A DNA stretch of 64,000 nt from Paulinella micropora (taxonomy: Eukaryota > Cercozoa > Imbricatea > Euglyphida). The position numbers and the translations under genes were made by a program. The stretch is from NCBI GenBank assembly GCA_009731375.1, contig BJOX01000032.1:679279-743278 (forward strand), read 5' to 3'. The notes beneath the pieces are model-generated. The model ran no database searches and was not told where the DNA came from. It saw nothing but the letters and a program-made list of their open reading frames with translations. This document shows, piece after piece, positions 8,846 to 17,057 of this stretch. Each line of letters begins with the position of its first letter. Within the stretch, counting starts at the first letter, position 1.

Positions 8846-9559
8846 ATGGACGACGCGCCGGGTGCCCCCCTGCCTGCCGGCCACGCGGGCTCCGCTGGCC
8901 CGGGTCCGGCCCCGCCGGGCACGCTGGAGTCGTCGTGCCTAGACCTCGTACAGGAATGCGACCAACTGCTGCGGGCGGCCGACCGGGCCCTGGCTCGCGC
9001 GCGCGGGGCCCTGGGCGGCGGGGCGCCCGCCCCCCCGGGCGAGCAGACTCGGTCGGCGGCTGGGGGGGGCGCACAATGTTGGGCGACGGAAGGGAGAAGG
9101 GAGAAGGGAGAGGGGAGAGGGGAGAAGGGAGGGGAGGGGAAAGGCATTGTGCACCACGGGCTGTGGTGCCAGGTGGCCGGTGGCACCGGTGGCCGGTATC
9201 ACCCGGTCACGGGTGGCAGCCACCCGCACAACCCCCCTGCCGCCACCGCTCCCTCCCTTCTCCCCTCTCCCGTCTCCTCTCTCCCTTCTCCCTTCCGTCG
9301 TCCAACATTGTGCACCCCCCCCCACCCGGCCGCCGACCAGGTCCGCTCACGGGTCTGCGGTGCCACCCGGCAGATCAGACCCCGGCAGCCGGTGCCACCC
9401 GATAAAGCAAGACCGGTTGGCCGGTGCCACCTGGCAGACCAGACCCGCCGGCAGGTGCCACCCGACACGTCCGGTCGGTCGGCCGGTGCCACCGGGCAGA
9501 CCAGACCCCGGCGGCCGGTGCCACCCGGCAGACCAGACCCGCCGGCAGGTGCCACCTGA
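8846..9559 (+). CDS. Hypothetical protein running into repeat DNA
   Basis: The ATG at 8846 sits in a strong eukaryotic start context (AAACCATGG). The first 70 residues look genuine: a Pro/Gly/Ala-rich start, then a helical stretch with acidic and Cys residues (SSCLDLVQECDQLLRAADRA). From about residue 68 the frame enters a long inverted repeat (9046-9343) and then a minisatellite, encoding low-complexity Gly/Arg/Pro sequence until the TGA at 9557-9559. The natural protein may be shorter, spliced around the hairpin, or disrupted by it. It shares a 243-bp divergent promoter region with the BspA-like gene. The family is unknown. Confidence 0.4.
   Translation: MDDAPGAPLPAGHAGSAGPGPAPPGTLESSCLDLVQECDQLLRAADRALARARGALGGGAPAPPGEQTRSAAGGGAQCWATEGRREKGEGRGEKGGEGKGIVHHGLWCQVAGGTGGRYHPVTGGSHPHNPPAATAPSLLPSPVSSLPSPFRRPTLCTPPHPAADQVRSRVCGATRQIRPRQPVPPDKARPVGRCHLADQTRRQVPPDTSGRSAGATGQTRPRRPVPPGRPDPPAGAT
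9046..9343. repeat. Long imperfect inverted repeat (hairpin), arms about 95 bp
   Basis: The left arm (9046 to about 9145) and the right arm (about 9243-9343) are imperfect reverse complements. Both contain GACNNGGTCGGCGGC, then a G-run, then CACAATGTTGG, CGACGGAAGGGAGAAGGG and more GGGAGA repeats. The loop of about 100 bp contains GGTGCCAGGTGGCC-type sequence related to the adjoining minisatellite. The structure resembles a foldback or MITE-like element. No target-site duplication can be stated with confidence. Confidence 0.75.
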
Positions 9560-9715
9560 CAGGTTGGGCTGGCAGGTCGGTGCCACCGGAGAGGTTGGGC
9601 TGGCAGGTCGGTGCCACCGGACATGTCCGGTCGGTCGGCCGGCGCCACCGGACAGGCTGGGCTGGCAGGCCGGTGCGACTGCACGAGTTAGACCGGCCGG
9701 GTGGTGCCGCTGACG
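9350..9715. repeat. GGTGCCACC minisatellite, unit about 37 bp
   Basis: About ten degenerate units, each beginning near CCGGTGCCACC and continuing with either GGCAGACCAGACCCGCCGG or GGACAGGTTGGGCTGGCAGG variants. There are two subfamilies of unit, the first mostly left and the second mostly right. Every frame stays largely open, so overlapping ORFs here carry no coding evidence. Confidence 0.8.
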
Positions 9716-9875
9716 AGGCCGGCGGCACCTGTGCGGGGGGGGGGCGCCCCCTTCCTACTGCAGCCTGGGCTAACCCCAGGAAAGGGGGCGCCCCCCCTGA
9801 CTTTCTCGGCCTTGGCGATCTTCGTGGCCACTCTTTTGCTGGCGGCCGTGCGGAGGTTTTCAGGGGGCCGGGCTT

Positions 9876-10193
9876 TTAATAAGAAAAAGTGGCGCGGACG
9901 CTGCGGCGGCCCGAGGAGGGCGCGAAGAGGGCGTTGGCGAGCCGGCTCGCCAGGCCCCAGCAGGAGGTCCAGAGTAGCACCACCGCCGCCGCGCTCCACA
10001 GCGCCCACGAGGCAGACCCGCCGCCCGCGGTCGTAGCCAGGGTGCCGGACAACACGGCCGCACTGGCCGTGGCGCCCAGCTTGGCGCCCAGCGTGGTAGC
10101 TACAGCACAGCACCCACACACACAGACCAGGTTGGTAACCGAGCACGACCTCGTTTTCCCTGGCCTCTCGCTAGCCTGCCTCTCTGTCCGCAC
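9876..10193 (-). CDS. Small membrane protein, two predicted segments
   Basis: A 105-residue protein. After a short polar start it has a Cys-rich hydrophobic stretch (LVCVCGCCAVATTLG) followed by Ala/Gly/Thr-rich sequence, then a second strong membrane segment (WALWSAAAVVLLWTSCWG) and a basic tail. The stop TAA overlaps an ATTAAA signal on the minus strand (9875-9880), giving a very short 3-prime end. A competing frame (9688-10146) is less plausible. The family is unknown. Confidence 0.45.
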   Translation of the reverse strand: MRTERQASERPGKTRSCSVTNLVCVCGCCAVATTLGAKLGATASAAVLSGTLATTAGGGSASWALWSAAAVVLLWTSCWGLASRLANALFAPSSGRRSVRATFSY

Positions 10194-10228
10194 CCGTAGC
10201 AGTGGCCAGCACCACCGTTAGTAGCGGC

Positions 10229-10380
10229 ATGGAGGTCTTGGCCTTTCTGCTCTCTTGGTTGCACTCGTTCGGGAGTTTTCTAAGACGCCTTTCCCCTCTC
10301 GCCTCCTGCCAGTCTAAGGCGGGCGGGGGGGGGGCTCTCCCCCCACCCCCGCCACACGCAGGCCGCGCTCTTTCCCCCCC
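10229..10380 (+). CDS. Possible N-terminal anchor of the sugar transferase
   Basis: An ATG at 10229 opens a hydrophobic stretch (MEVLAFLLSWLHSFGSFL) then basic and Pro/Gly-rich sequence up to the gap at 10381. A type-II membrane anchor plus stem would fit a Golgi glycosyltransferase whose catalytic end lies past the gap. This link is inference; the gap size is unknown in practice, so the frame cannot be checked. Confidence 0.25.
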
Positions 10381-10891
10381 NNNNNNNNNNNNNNNNNNNN
10401 NNNNNNNNNNNNNNNNNNNNNNNNNNNNNNNNNNNNNNNNNNNNNNNNNNNNNNNNNNNNNNNNNNNNNNNNNNNNNNNNNNNNNNNNNNNNNNNNNNNN
10501 NNNNNNNNNNNNNNNNNNNNNNNNNNNNNNNNNNNNNNNNNNNNNNNNNNNNNNNNNNNNNNNNNNNNNNNNNNNNNNNNNNNNNNNNNNNNNNNNNNNN
10601 NNNNNNNNNNNNNNNNNNNNNNNNNNNNNNNNNNNNNNNNNNNNNNNNNNNNNNNNNNNNNNNNNNNNNNNNNNNNNNNNNNNNNNNNNNNNNNNNNNNN
10701 NNNNNNNNNNNNNNNNNNNNNNNNNNNNNNNNNNNNNNNNNNNNNNNNNNNNNNNNNNNNNNNNNNNNNNNNNNNNNNNNNNNNNNNNNNNNNNNNNNNN
10801 NNNNNNNNNNNNNNNNNNNNNNNNNNNNNNNNNNNNNNNNNNNNNNNNNNNNNNNNNNNNNNNNNNNNNNNNNNNNNNNNNNNNNNNNNNN
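10381..10891. other. Assembly gap (511 N)
   Basis: Unsequenced; preceded by runs of G and C. It removes the N-terminal half of the glycosyltransferase-like gene that emerges on its right side. Confidence 0.99.
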
Positions 10892-11537
10892 AGAGCACGA
10901 GCGCGAGCTAGCGCTGGAGCCCGCGCAGGCCCCCGACGGCTTCCTGCAGTACTTTATCCTGCTGCGGTACGGCGGCCTGTATGTGGACGCGGGGCTGGAA
11001 GCGCTGGCTCCTATCCGTGAGCTGCAGGAGGGCTCCGTGCAGGCGCTGTTCTCGCTCGAGACCGGGGCGCTGGTGGCGGCGCGCCCGGGCGAGGCCATCG
11101 TCGTCGAGATCCTGACCGCGCAGCTCACCGAGCTGCGCAGCCGCCCGTCCCGTCCCTGGCAGTCAGTGGACCTGGCCCCCGTCGCGGCCAGCGCCGCGCA
11201 CGACGCGCTCGCGGGTTTCCTAGCCGCCCACGAGCTGGGCGCCGAGCCAGGGCCGAAGGAGGACGGCCGGTGGGTACTGTTCGCCAATAGCTCAGCCGAC
11301 GGGCCCCTGTCCACCGTGCGAGTGGCCGTACCGGCGGCCCCCGCGGCGGGGCAGGACAGGTTCGTGTTGCTGGCGCAGGTGCTGTTCGGCGCCGGGAGCG
11401 CCGGCCTGTTGCTGTACCTGTTACTGGCGAAGTGCCGGCCGCGGCGCGGGGTGCCCTTCCAGCGCCTGCCGGACTGTGAGCTCTCGCACCGGGAGGCCTC
11501 GCGGGGCCTGGCCTCAGAAATACACTATACGGATTAG
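10892..11537 (+). CDS. GT32-like glycosyltransferase, C-terminal part
   Basis: Partial gene beginning in the gap; 214 residues remain, read from 10893. The segment FLQYFILLRYGGLYVDAGLE matches the core of DXD-containing sugar transferases of the GT32/OCH1 type, where the usual form is RYGGIYLDxD. Here the second Asp of the DXD metal site is Gly (D-A-G), which in the known family would weaken or abolish metal and nucleotide-sugar binding. The C-terminus has a membrane helix (VLLAQVLFGAGSAGLLLYLL) followed by a basic cytoplasmic tail. In known relatives these enzymes act on glycolipids or N-glycans in the Golgi. The stop is TAG at 11535. It may be inactive or use another acidic residue. Confidence 0.65.
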
Positions 11538-11793
11538 GCGGCCGCGGCAGCCCGGGGCCGCGTGCGCCGCCGGGGGGGGGGGAGAGAAGAGCGAGGCCAG
11601 GACAGGCCGTGCTAAGTAAAAGAAAAACAGTCTGGTAGCCAGGCCGGGACCGGTTGACTGAACCTGCGGGCTCCTGGGGGGAACCCCCCTCCCCGGACTT
11701 TACTCTACTTTAATGCCAGTGCGCGCCAGCCCTTCCTGCCCCCGCCGGGCGTAACGAACCTGTAGCTCCTCCCCCCTCCTCCCCCTCCACGGA

Positions 11794-13288
11794 CTACGTC
11801 CGGGCCGAGGCCCGGGCCAGGGCCACCCGCACGCACCCGGCGGTGGCCTGGTCAAGGTTGACCAGCCTGATCTCCTGCAGCGCGGGGTGGCGGTCCTGGC
11901 GGCAGAATTCCGCACAGGTCTCGACAATAATCCGCGCGCCCTCCTCCTTCAAGTCTTGGGAAAGCCAAAGATCCCCGTCGAGATCGCCGGCACGGCCAGC
12001 CAGCGGAACCCACTCCGGTCGGCCTGCTCGAGCACGGCTCGCACGGCCTGGGCCAGTCGTTGGCGGTGCTCGGGGGTTAGCGGCTCCCCTGCCCGGACAC
12101 AAGGGCCCACCACATGCAGTATCGCCTCCGCCCGCAGCGTGCCGGCAGTGGTCGCCGCGACCTCGCCCAGCCACAGCCTACCGCCATTACGCAGGAGCCA
12201 GGCCTGGCTCTCCCGGTTGATGTCCTCACCTCCCCTTTCTACGAGCGCTCTAGCCACCCCACCGTCGTGCTTAAGCAGGGAGTTGGCGGGGTTCACGAGA
12301 GCGCCGCGGCCGTCCCCAGCCTCGTCGCAGAGATCGCCTTGGTAGGCGCGGAGGAGGGGTCCGTCCGGGCGGGGGCGCCATTCGATCGCGCCGGGTATAG
12401 CCTGCGTGTAGAGCTCACCGAGACTGCCGTAGTGCAGCAGGCTGATGTCGAGCACGGGGCCCGCCCCCGGGAGCGGCATTTCTCGCACTCGATGGAGGGC
12501 CCAGTTGAGCGCGGCCGCGATAGCCCCGGGGGGATTGCCAAAGACCCCGCCCCCGACGGAGGTCAAGCAGACTGGCACGGGGCGACGCGGCGCCGACCGC
12601 CAGTAGAGCCTCAACGCAAACAGCAGAGTGGCTTCGTACAGCGCTTCCAGCACGANNNNNNNNNNTCGTCATTCGGACCCACGGCGTACGTAAGGCCTAG
12701 CGCAGAACATAGCGCCTGGTGCACGAACTGCCAGGGGGCGGCGGCCCGCGGTGTGGGCAGCCAGAAGGTGTCCCCCTGGCGCGACGCGAACGGCACCTCG
12801 GCCCCTTCGACGAAGCCCAAGCACAATTTGTCCCGGAGCTCTTGCCGCTGGACGTCCGTGTATTGCCGCAGGTGCTGCCCGATGAGCTTCATGTCCTGGC
12901 GGCCGCAGAACACGTAGCCGTTCTGCACTCGCAAGAAGCCCTGCTGGTCCTCTATCCGGTCCCGCAGCTGGCCCCGCAGGTGCTCGCGGACGCCCGAGAG
13001 GTTATCAGTCGGGGTGGTGTGGTACTGCCGGTAGAAGAGGGCCGGCGCGGTGGCCAGCACACAGTCGGGCACCTGCGTGTGGTCCGAATAGTAGCAGGTG
13101 ATGCCCCTGTCAGGTGCATGCTGGGGGGAGGGTGCCTCCCGGCAGTTGAACTGTGACGCGACCTGAAAGACGGCGCCGTTGTGCCGTGGATCGCAATGCT
13201 CATTAAAGGCCGAGCAAGTCACGCGGTGCGTCACCGACACGGACGTGCGCCCCCGGCCTGCCGGCTGCCCGCGGGCCTCCTCGAGCAC
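11794..13288 (-). CDS. FQVASQFN-family domain fused to a macrodomain (frame-broken)
   Basis: The first part (from about 13288) contains FQVASQFN, a YYSDHTQ motif, an RNGY-like NGYVF motif and, after the 10-N gap at 12656, LEALYEATLL and SVGGGVFGNP. This set of motifs is that of a widespread bacterial family of unknown function that I recognise but cannot name. A macrodomain follows (about 12430-11794): YQGDLCDEAG, LVNPANSLLKHDGGVA, HVVGPCV and AISTGIFGFP, all ADP-ribose-binding landmarks. The frame breaks right after GIFGFPK (about 11955); the family C-terminus continues in another frame to the TAG at 11794, as if one base were missing. There is no ATG upstream of the conserved start: a TAG lies in frame and an acceptor-like pyrimidine stretch precedes it, so a spliced first exon is possible. 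Likely role: binding or removal of ADP-ribose. Confidence 0.75.
12656..12665. other. Assembly gap (10 N) inside the macrodomain fusion gene
   Basis: Family motifs run across it (…YAVGPND before, LEALYEATLL after), so little or no sequence seems to be missing. Confidence 0.95.
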
Positions 13289-14386
13289 ACTAGCCCTGAG
13301 CGCGAGTCCGAGCCGGAGAGCCTAGCGGGGGGTGCCCTGGAGGATGAGGAGGACTCTGACAGCTCAGAGGAGGAGTCCGACAGCTCTGAGGAGGGTGTCC
13401 CGGAGGTCGAGGGTGCACCCGGCGGAGGCCGGGGGGCGGAGCTAGCGTCGCCCGAGCCGCCTGCCCAGGACGCACCGCCCGCGAGTGAGCAGAGCGCTAG
13501 CACCCCGGCCGGCGTGGAGGGCGCCCCTCCGCCGGGCCCTGGCTGGCCGGGGGTGCGCTTCGCCTCGCCCCTGGAAATCTACCTGTCGGGTACTCTTGCC
13601 CCCAAACCTACTGCCCGCCCCTCCCCTTTGCAGGTACGCTCTCCGACACACACACGCTCCACGCCGCACAGCCGTATACGCACACCCTGGCTGTCAGGGC
13701 TGTCACCCGTCTCCCCGCTGCCGCTGCTGTTCGGCTCGCCCCCTACTGGTCCATTGCGCTCTGCCGCTGCTGTTGCCCCCGCCCGCCGCGCCGGCTGCGA
13801 CAGAGGTTCAGTTGCTCATGCTCGCTGTCTGTTTTGGCCTGTAGTGGGACAGCTCCCAGTGGAGCCCGCGCCCCTAGACCCGGGCAGCCCGGAAGCCTGC
13901 GTCCAGCCTAGATATCCGCGGGGCCGTATGCCTTTCGACCCGCCGGACGAAGTGGACCAGCTGCTGACACACGGCGCACAGTGCTACCCTGAGTCGAAGC
14001 TCTACCCCGAGGCCAAGGCAGAGCGGGAGTCGAAGCTGTACCGTGGTGACGGCGAGGCTAAGGCAGAGAGGGAGTCGAAGCTGTACCGTGGTGACGGCGA
14101 GGCCAAGGCAGAGCGGGAGTCGAAGCTCTACCGCGGTGACGCAGGCCAGGCGCGCACACACCCCCCAGGCGACTCGACGGCCAGACCGTTGTTAGGCGGC
14201 AAGGTCCCACGCAGGCCGCTACCAGGCGGCAAGGTCCCGCGCCGGCCGCTACCAGGCGGCCAAGCCCCGCGCCCGGCCGGGGGGGACATCGATTGGGAGA
14301 GTGAGCAGCGCGCGGCCGAGGCGTCCTTCCTGAACTCTCGGTCCCTCTTGGCCGTCGCCCGCGGGCGCCCCGTCGCTGCTGCTTGA
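13196..14386 (+). CDS. Acidic, repeat-bearing protein, probably spliced
   Basis: Start uncertain: the ATG at 13196 lies antisense to conserved residues of the neighbouring gene, so the true start may be later or in another exon. The visible protein has a Ser/Glu acidic tract (EEDSDSSEEESDSSEE), Pro-rich linkers, then a conserved-looking part (PFDPPDEVDQLLTHGAQCYP). After that come three 15-residue repeats (ERESKLYRGDGEAKA, 45-bp DNA unit, about 13997-14142) and repeats of GGKVPRRPLP. The segment 13634-13849 has CAG/GTACGC at its left and a pyrimidine-rich run ending TGGGACAG at its right. It is 216 bp, a multiple of three, so it could be an intron invisible to frame analysis. Zinc-finger exons downstream may belong to the same gene. 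Confidence 0.45.
   Translation: MLIKGRASHAVRHRHGRAPPACRLPAGLLEHTSPERESEPESLAGGALEDEEDSDSSEEESDSSEEGVPEVEGAPGGGRGAELASPEPPAQDAPPASEQSASTPAGVEGAPPPGPGWPGVRFASPLEIYLSGTLAPKPTARPSPLQVRSPTHTRSTPHSRIRTPWLSGLSPVSPLPLLFGSPPTGPLRSAAAVAPARRAGCDRGSVAHARCLFWPVVGQLPVEPAPLDPGSPEACVQPRYPRGRMPFDPPDEVDQLLTHGAQCYPESKLYPEAKAERESKLYRGDGEAKAERESKLYRGDGEAKAERESKLYRGDAGQARTHPPGDSTARPLLGGKVPRRPLPGGKVPRRPLPGGQAPRPAGGDIDWESEQRAAEASFLNSRSLLAVARGRPVAAA
13634..13849 (+). other. Candidate intron, 216 bp
   Basis: Donor CAG|GTACGC and acceptor ...GGGACAG|CTC, with a CT-rich interior (GCCGCTGCTGTTGCCCCCGC). The translated sequence inside is low complexity, in contrast to both sides. Phase 0 on both ends keeps the frame. RNA reads would decide. 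Confidence 0.35.
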
Positions 14387-14663
14387 CACTGCTGTGCCCG
14401 TTGGTGTGCGTGTGTGCTGGTGTGCCACCGCTGTCGTGTTCCCTGTAGGACCATCTCCAGCCTCGTCATGTACCGGCAGTCGAAAAAGTCCACTCACCTT
14501 TGCTCCCTCCTCCTCCTCTCTCTCTCTCTCTCTCTCTCTAACGCTTTCTCTCTTTCTGTGCGCTTGTGCGGGTGGCTCGCGCCCCGCTCAGCGGGTGTGC
14601 GGGTGCTTCGGTACCTGCACGCGTGTTTCTGTAAGCCTGAGCGTGTCTGTGTGTGTGGCGTAG
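14387..14663 (+). other. Non-coding stretch with (TC)n and splice-like sites
   Basis: Contains GT-rich sequence, a (TC)n tract at 14518-14539 and two acceptor-like ends (GTGTTCCCTGTAG at about 14447 and GTGTGTGGCGTAG at 14663). This looks like one or two introns between the acidic repeat protein and the zinc-finger exon. A short ATG-initiated segment (MYRQSKKSTH) lies at about 14468. Confidence 0.35.
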
Positions 14664-14886
14664 GACGTGGACTTGCGTGCGGGAGGGCTGCGCCCGGCGC
14701 AACAAGTACCAGCTGTTCGAGGACGGTACCGAGGGGGGCTGCCATGCGTGTGGCACGCTGATGGGCTACACGGAAGCACTCAGCAAGAAGGGCTACCAAC
14801 TGGACGGGAGTTCTCTACTGTGCGCCACGGATGTGCCCGGCCGGCGCTGCTACCAGGTGGCGCGCTTCTTCGTGTTCCCGGCGTGA
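14664..14886 (+). CDS. Zinc-finger exon, RanBP2-like pattern
   Basis: Read in the frame that gives RTWTCVREGCARRNKYQLFE and CHACG. The arrangement W-x-C-x4-C-x3-N ... C-x2-C is close to a RanBP2-type zinc finger, which binds ubiquitin or single-stranded RNA in known proteins. More Cys follow (LLCATDV, RRCYQ), so a larger zinc-binding fold is possible. The exon is preceded by an acceptor-like TAG and ends at TGA in FFVFPA. There is no own ATG, hence it is taken as an exon, possibly of the gene starting near 13.2 kb. Confidence 0.5.
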
Positions 14887-15050
14887 CAGGGCATGTTGTA
14901 CCTCTGCTCCCGGGCGGAGCGCAACTCTGCCGGCGCCTGCTGAACGGCAGCTGCCACGTGTGCCAGGCGCCCGCGGCGGCCGTCGTGGGCGACTCGCTGG
15001 CCCTCGTCTGCGAAGACCACCGGCCGGGCGACGGCAGCTCCGACGACGAC
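14887..15050 (+). CDS. Second zinc-binding segment, different frame
   Basis: In the frame shifted relative to the previous exon, the sequence reads LCRRLLNGSCHVCQAP ... LALVCEDHRPGDG before the gap. A C-x2-C ... C-x2-H arrangement suggests another zinc site. Either a tiny intron, a frameshift or a sequence error joins it to the previous exon; the gap at 15051 hides its end. Confidence 0.3.
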
Positions 15051-15060
15051 NNNNNNNNNN
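15051..15060. other. Assembly gap (10 N)
   Basis: Follows an Asp-coding run (GACGACGAC); truncates the zinc-binding segment. Confidence 0.95.
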
Positions 15061-16136
15061 AGCGAGTAAGCTCGGGGGGGGGGAGGGAGCGCAGGGTAGG
15101 GAGACGGCACGGCGCTTTCCAGTGGATCCCATACTTGCCTCTGGCTGAGCAATCGGCTCAGCTGCTAATGAAAGCTAGGGCGAAGACTGCGTTCTGTCCT
15201 TGGTGGGCCCGTCGGCCGCGACGCATTCCATGGCGGTTGAAGGATGACCCGTCACGTCACGTTTCCAGCGGCTACACCCATGGCCACCTCTTCTTTTCTA
15301 CATCTCTCCTGCCTAGCCAGCTCGAACCGAAAAGGCCTGCATGCACGACCTGACAGCATGGCCACCAGCGAAATACGGTTCCCTTAGTGTCTATAGCTAA
15401 GCAGGAAAAACCCCTATGTCCGCCCAGGCCTCCCCGTGCGCCAGCTGACTCTAGTTTATGCTAAGAAAATTCTACTGTCTCGTTAATGAAGCACGAGCCA
15501 CAATTTCTGTTCAGAAACTGTAGCGCGTTGATGTCACTACGTTGTATCTGTTAGTAAAAGTAAATCTGGTACCTGTTAGTACTAAGACAGCGAGGACAGC
15601 GGACTGACAATAGCTCTAGTAAGGTTTCCCCCGCTCCCCAGCCAACTCCCTGCGAGTGAGAGCGGAATCAATACACGGTATCACACATACAGTAGCGACT
15701 CGGTACCACGTTTGGGAATTTGCCGGCCTCCCCCCCCCTCCCACTCTCTTGCTGCCAGTCCTAGCTCCGCCAGAAGATGAAATCACTAAAGCAGCATTGC
15801 TGGCATGAACAGTATCCGCCCCCACAGTCTGCCTAGTAGTCTGTGTGCACGACACTACTTGGTGGTCACGCACTCCCTTCCCCGGGGGTGCTGCCCTCCT
15901 GCTCCAAGCAGCAGGCATGAGGAAAGAGAGAGAGAGAAGGGGAGGGGCGTGCGCGGGTGCACACCCAAAGGTAACCAGGGGCGTTGCTGAGGGCGAGGAG
16001 AGGGGGCAGGGGAGTGTGGCGGAAGGAGGGTGCTGCAGCGTGCCCTCGCTCGTACCTAATTCACACACAGTTCGGCATCCCTACAGATACAGACAGTTTT
16101 CAATTAGTCAAGTTTTGTTAGTTAGCAAGTGCCAGG
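15061..16136. other. Intergenic, no supported gene
   Basis: About 1.1 kb of gradually lower GC. Open frames on both strands (for example 15616-16068 minus) are low complexity and carry no family features. GA-rich runs lie around 15917-15945. Confidence 0.5.
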
Positions 16137-16846
16137 ATGTTCTTGTTCCTGACACTTAGCATGAGTTTGGCAGTCGATTGGTGGCTAGAACCGAATGAGG
16201 TGTGGTCATCCGAAGTCTGGAACTCTAGCCATATCTCTATGTCCTGCTGCAAAACCGCGGACGGAGGAGTTCCGCTAGATCTAACATTAAGGGAAAGACA
16301 GGTCTTTGCGAAACCAGGAGGCTTCTTCGTTGAGGCAGGAGGCCAGGACGGCTTGCTTTTCAGTAACACGCTGGCCGCTGAGAAAAAGTTTGGTTGGAGA
16401 GGACTACTGATTGAGCCTTCCAAAGCCAAAGTCACCGCGAACCATCTTCTCTCTGTTTGCACGCCGCCCTGACCAGGTTTGGGGGTCCGCGCGAGATCGC
16501 GCTAAGCAACGATGGCTCGCCAATGGCCAGGGTAAGCGGCTCTGGCAAGATACCTGCTTACCCCCTTTCAGTAGTACTGGACAGGCACAAAATCTATGAA
16601 ATAGATTTCTGGAGCTTAGACGTTGAAGGCTACGAATTGGAAGCTCTTCAAGGATTCAACTTTACCAGGCACCGGCCCACGTGGATCTTGATAGAGGTTT
16701 CCTCGGAGGGCCCCCGTATTTTTGCCAAAATGGAGGCTGAGGGGTACTGCCTTCAGCCCGGCCTTAACGGTCGCAAAGATATCAGCGGTTGGGCGCATCA
16801 AACTTCCCATTGTGATTACCTGTGGAAGGACTGTACAAAGGCTTGA
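16137..16846 (+). CDS. FkbM-type methyltransferase, frame-broken, secreted
   Basis: The first part (16137-16472) starts with a signal peptide-like MFLFLTLSMSLAVDWW and has the SAM-binding region GGFFVEAGGQDGLLFSNT and RGLLIEPS. The second part, one frame over (from about 16478), has IALSNDG, then IDFWSLDVEGYELEALQGFN, the hallmark of FkbM/Methyltransf_21 proteins, and a C-terminal W-rich end. FkbM enzymes O-methylate sugars or other small hydroxyl groups. The break at about 16440-16477 could be a one-base indel or a very short intron, since a pyrimidine stretch ends in CCAG at 16476; no GT donor in the right phase was found. The stop is TGA at 16844, with AATAAA at 16916. It is less GC-rich than the genes to its left. 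Confidence 0.75.
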
Positions 16847-16915
16847 CTGAAAATGATTGGCTGTGCCGCGTGGCTCTTTTTTGGTGGTCTAGTGTGTTTA
16901 ATGAGACGAAGGAAA

Positions 16916-16921
16916 AATAAA
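16916..16921 (+). terminator. Poly(A) signal AATAAA for the methyltransferase gene
   Basis: Canonical hexamer 70 nt past the TGA of the FkbM-like gene. Confidence 0.6.
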
Positions 16922-17057
16922 TCAAGAGCTTAATACTGAATGAAAATTTTGTGTTCCTCACGTTAAGCAAAGGGCTGTAGTTGTGCCACGGCCGCAGCGT
17001 GTGCCCTTTGAACACACCCTCCCCCTCCTCTTCCAATGATTTTTGTTGGTCATGTAG

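Noticed and set aside
13181-13195. GTG start for the acidic repeat protein
   Set aside because: Non-ATG start antisense to conserved residues of the macrodomain-fusion gene.
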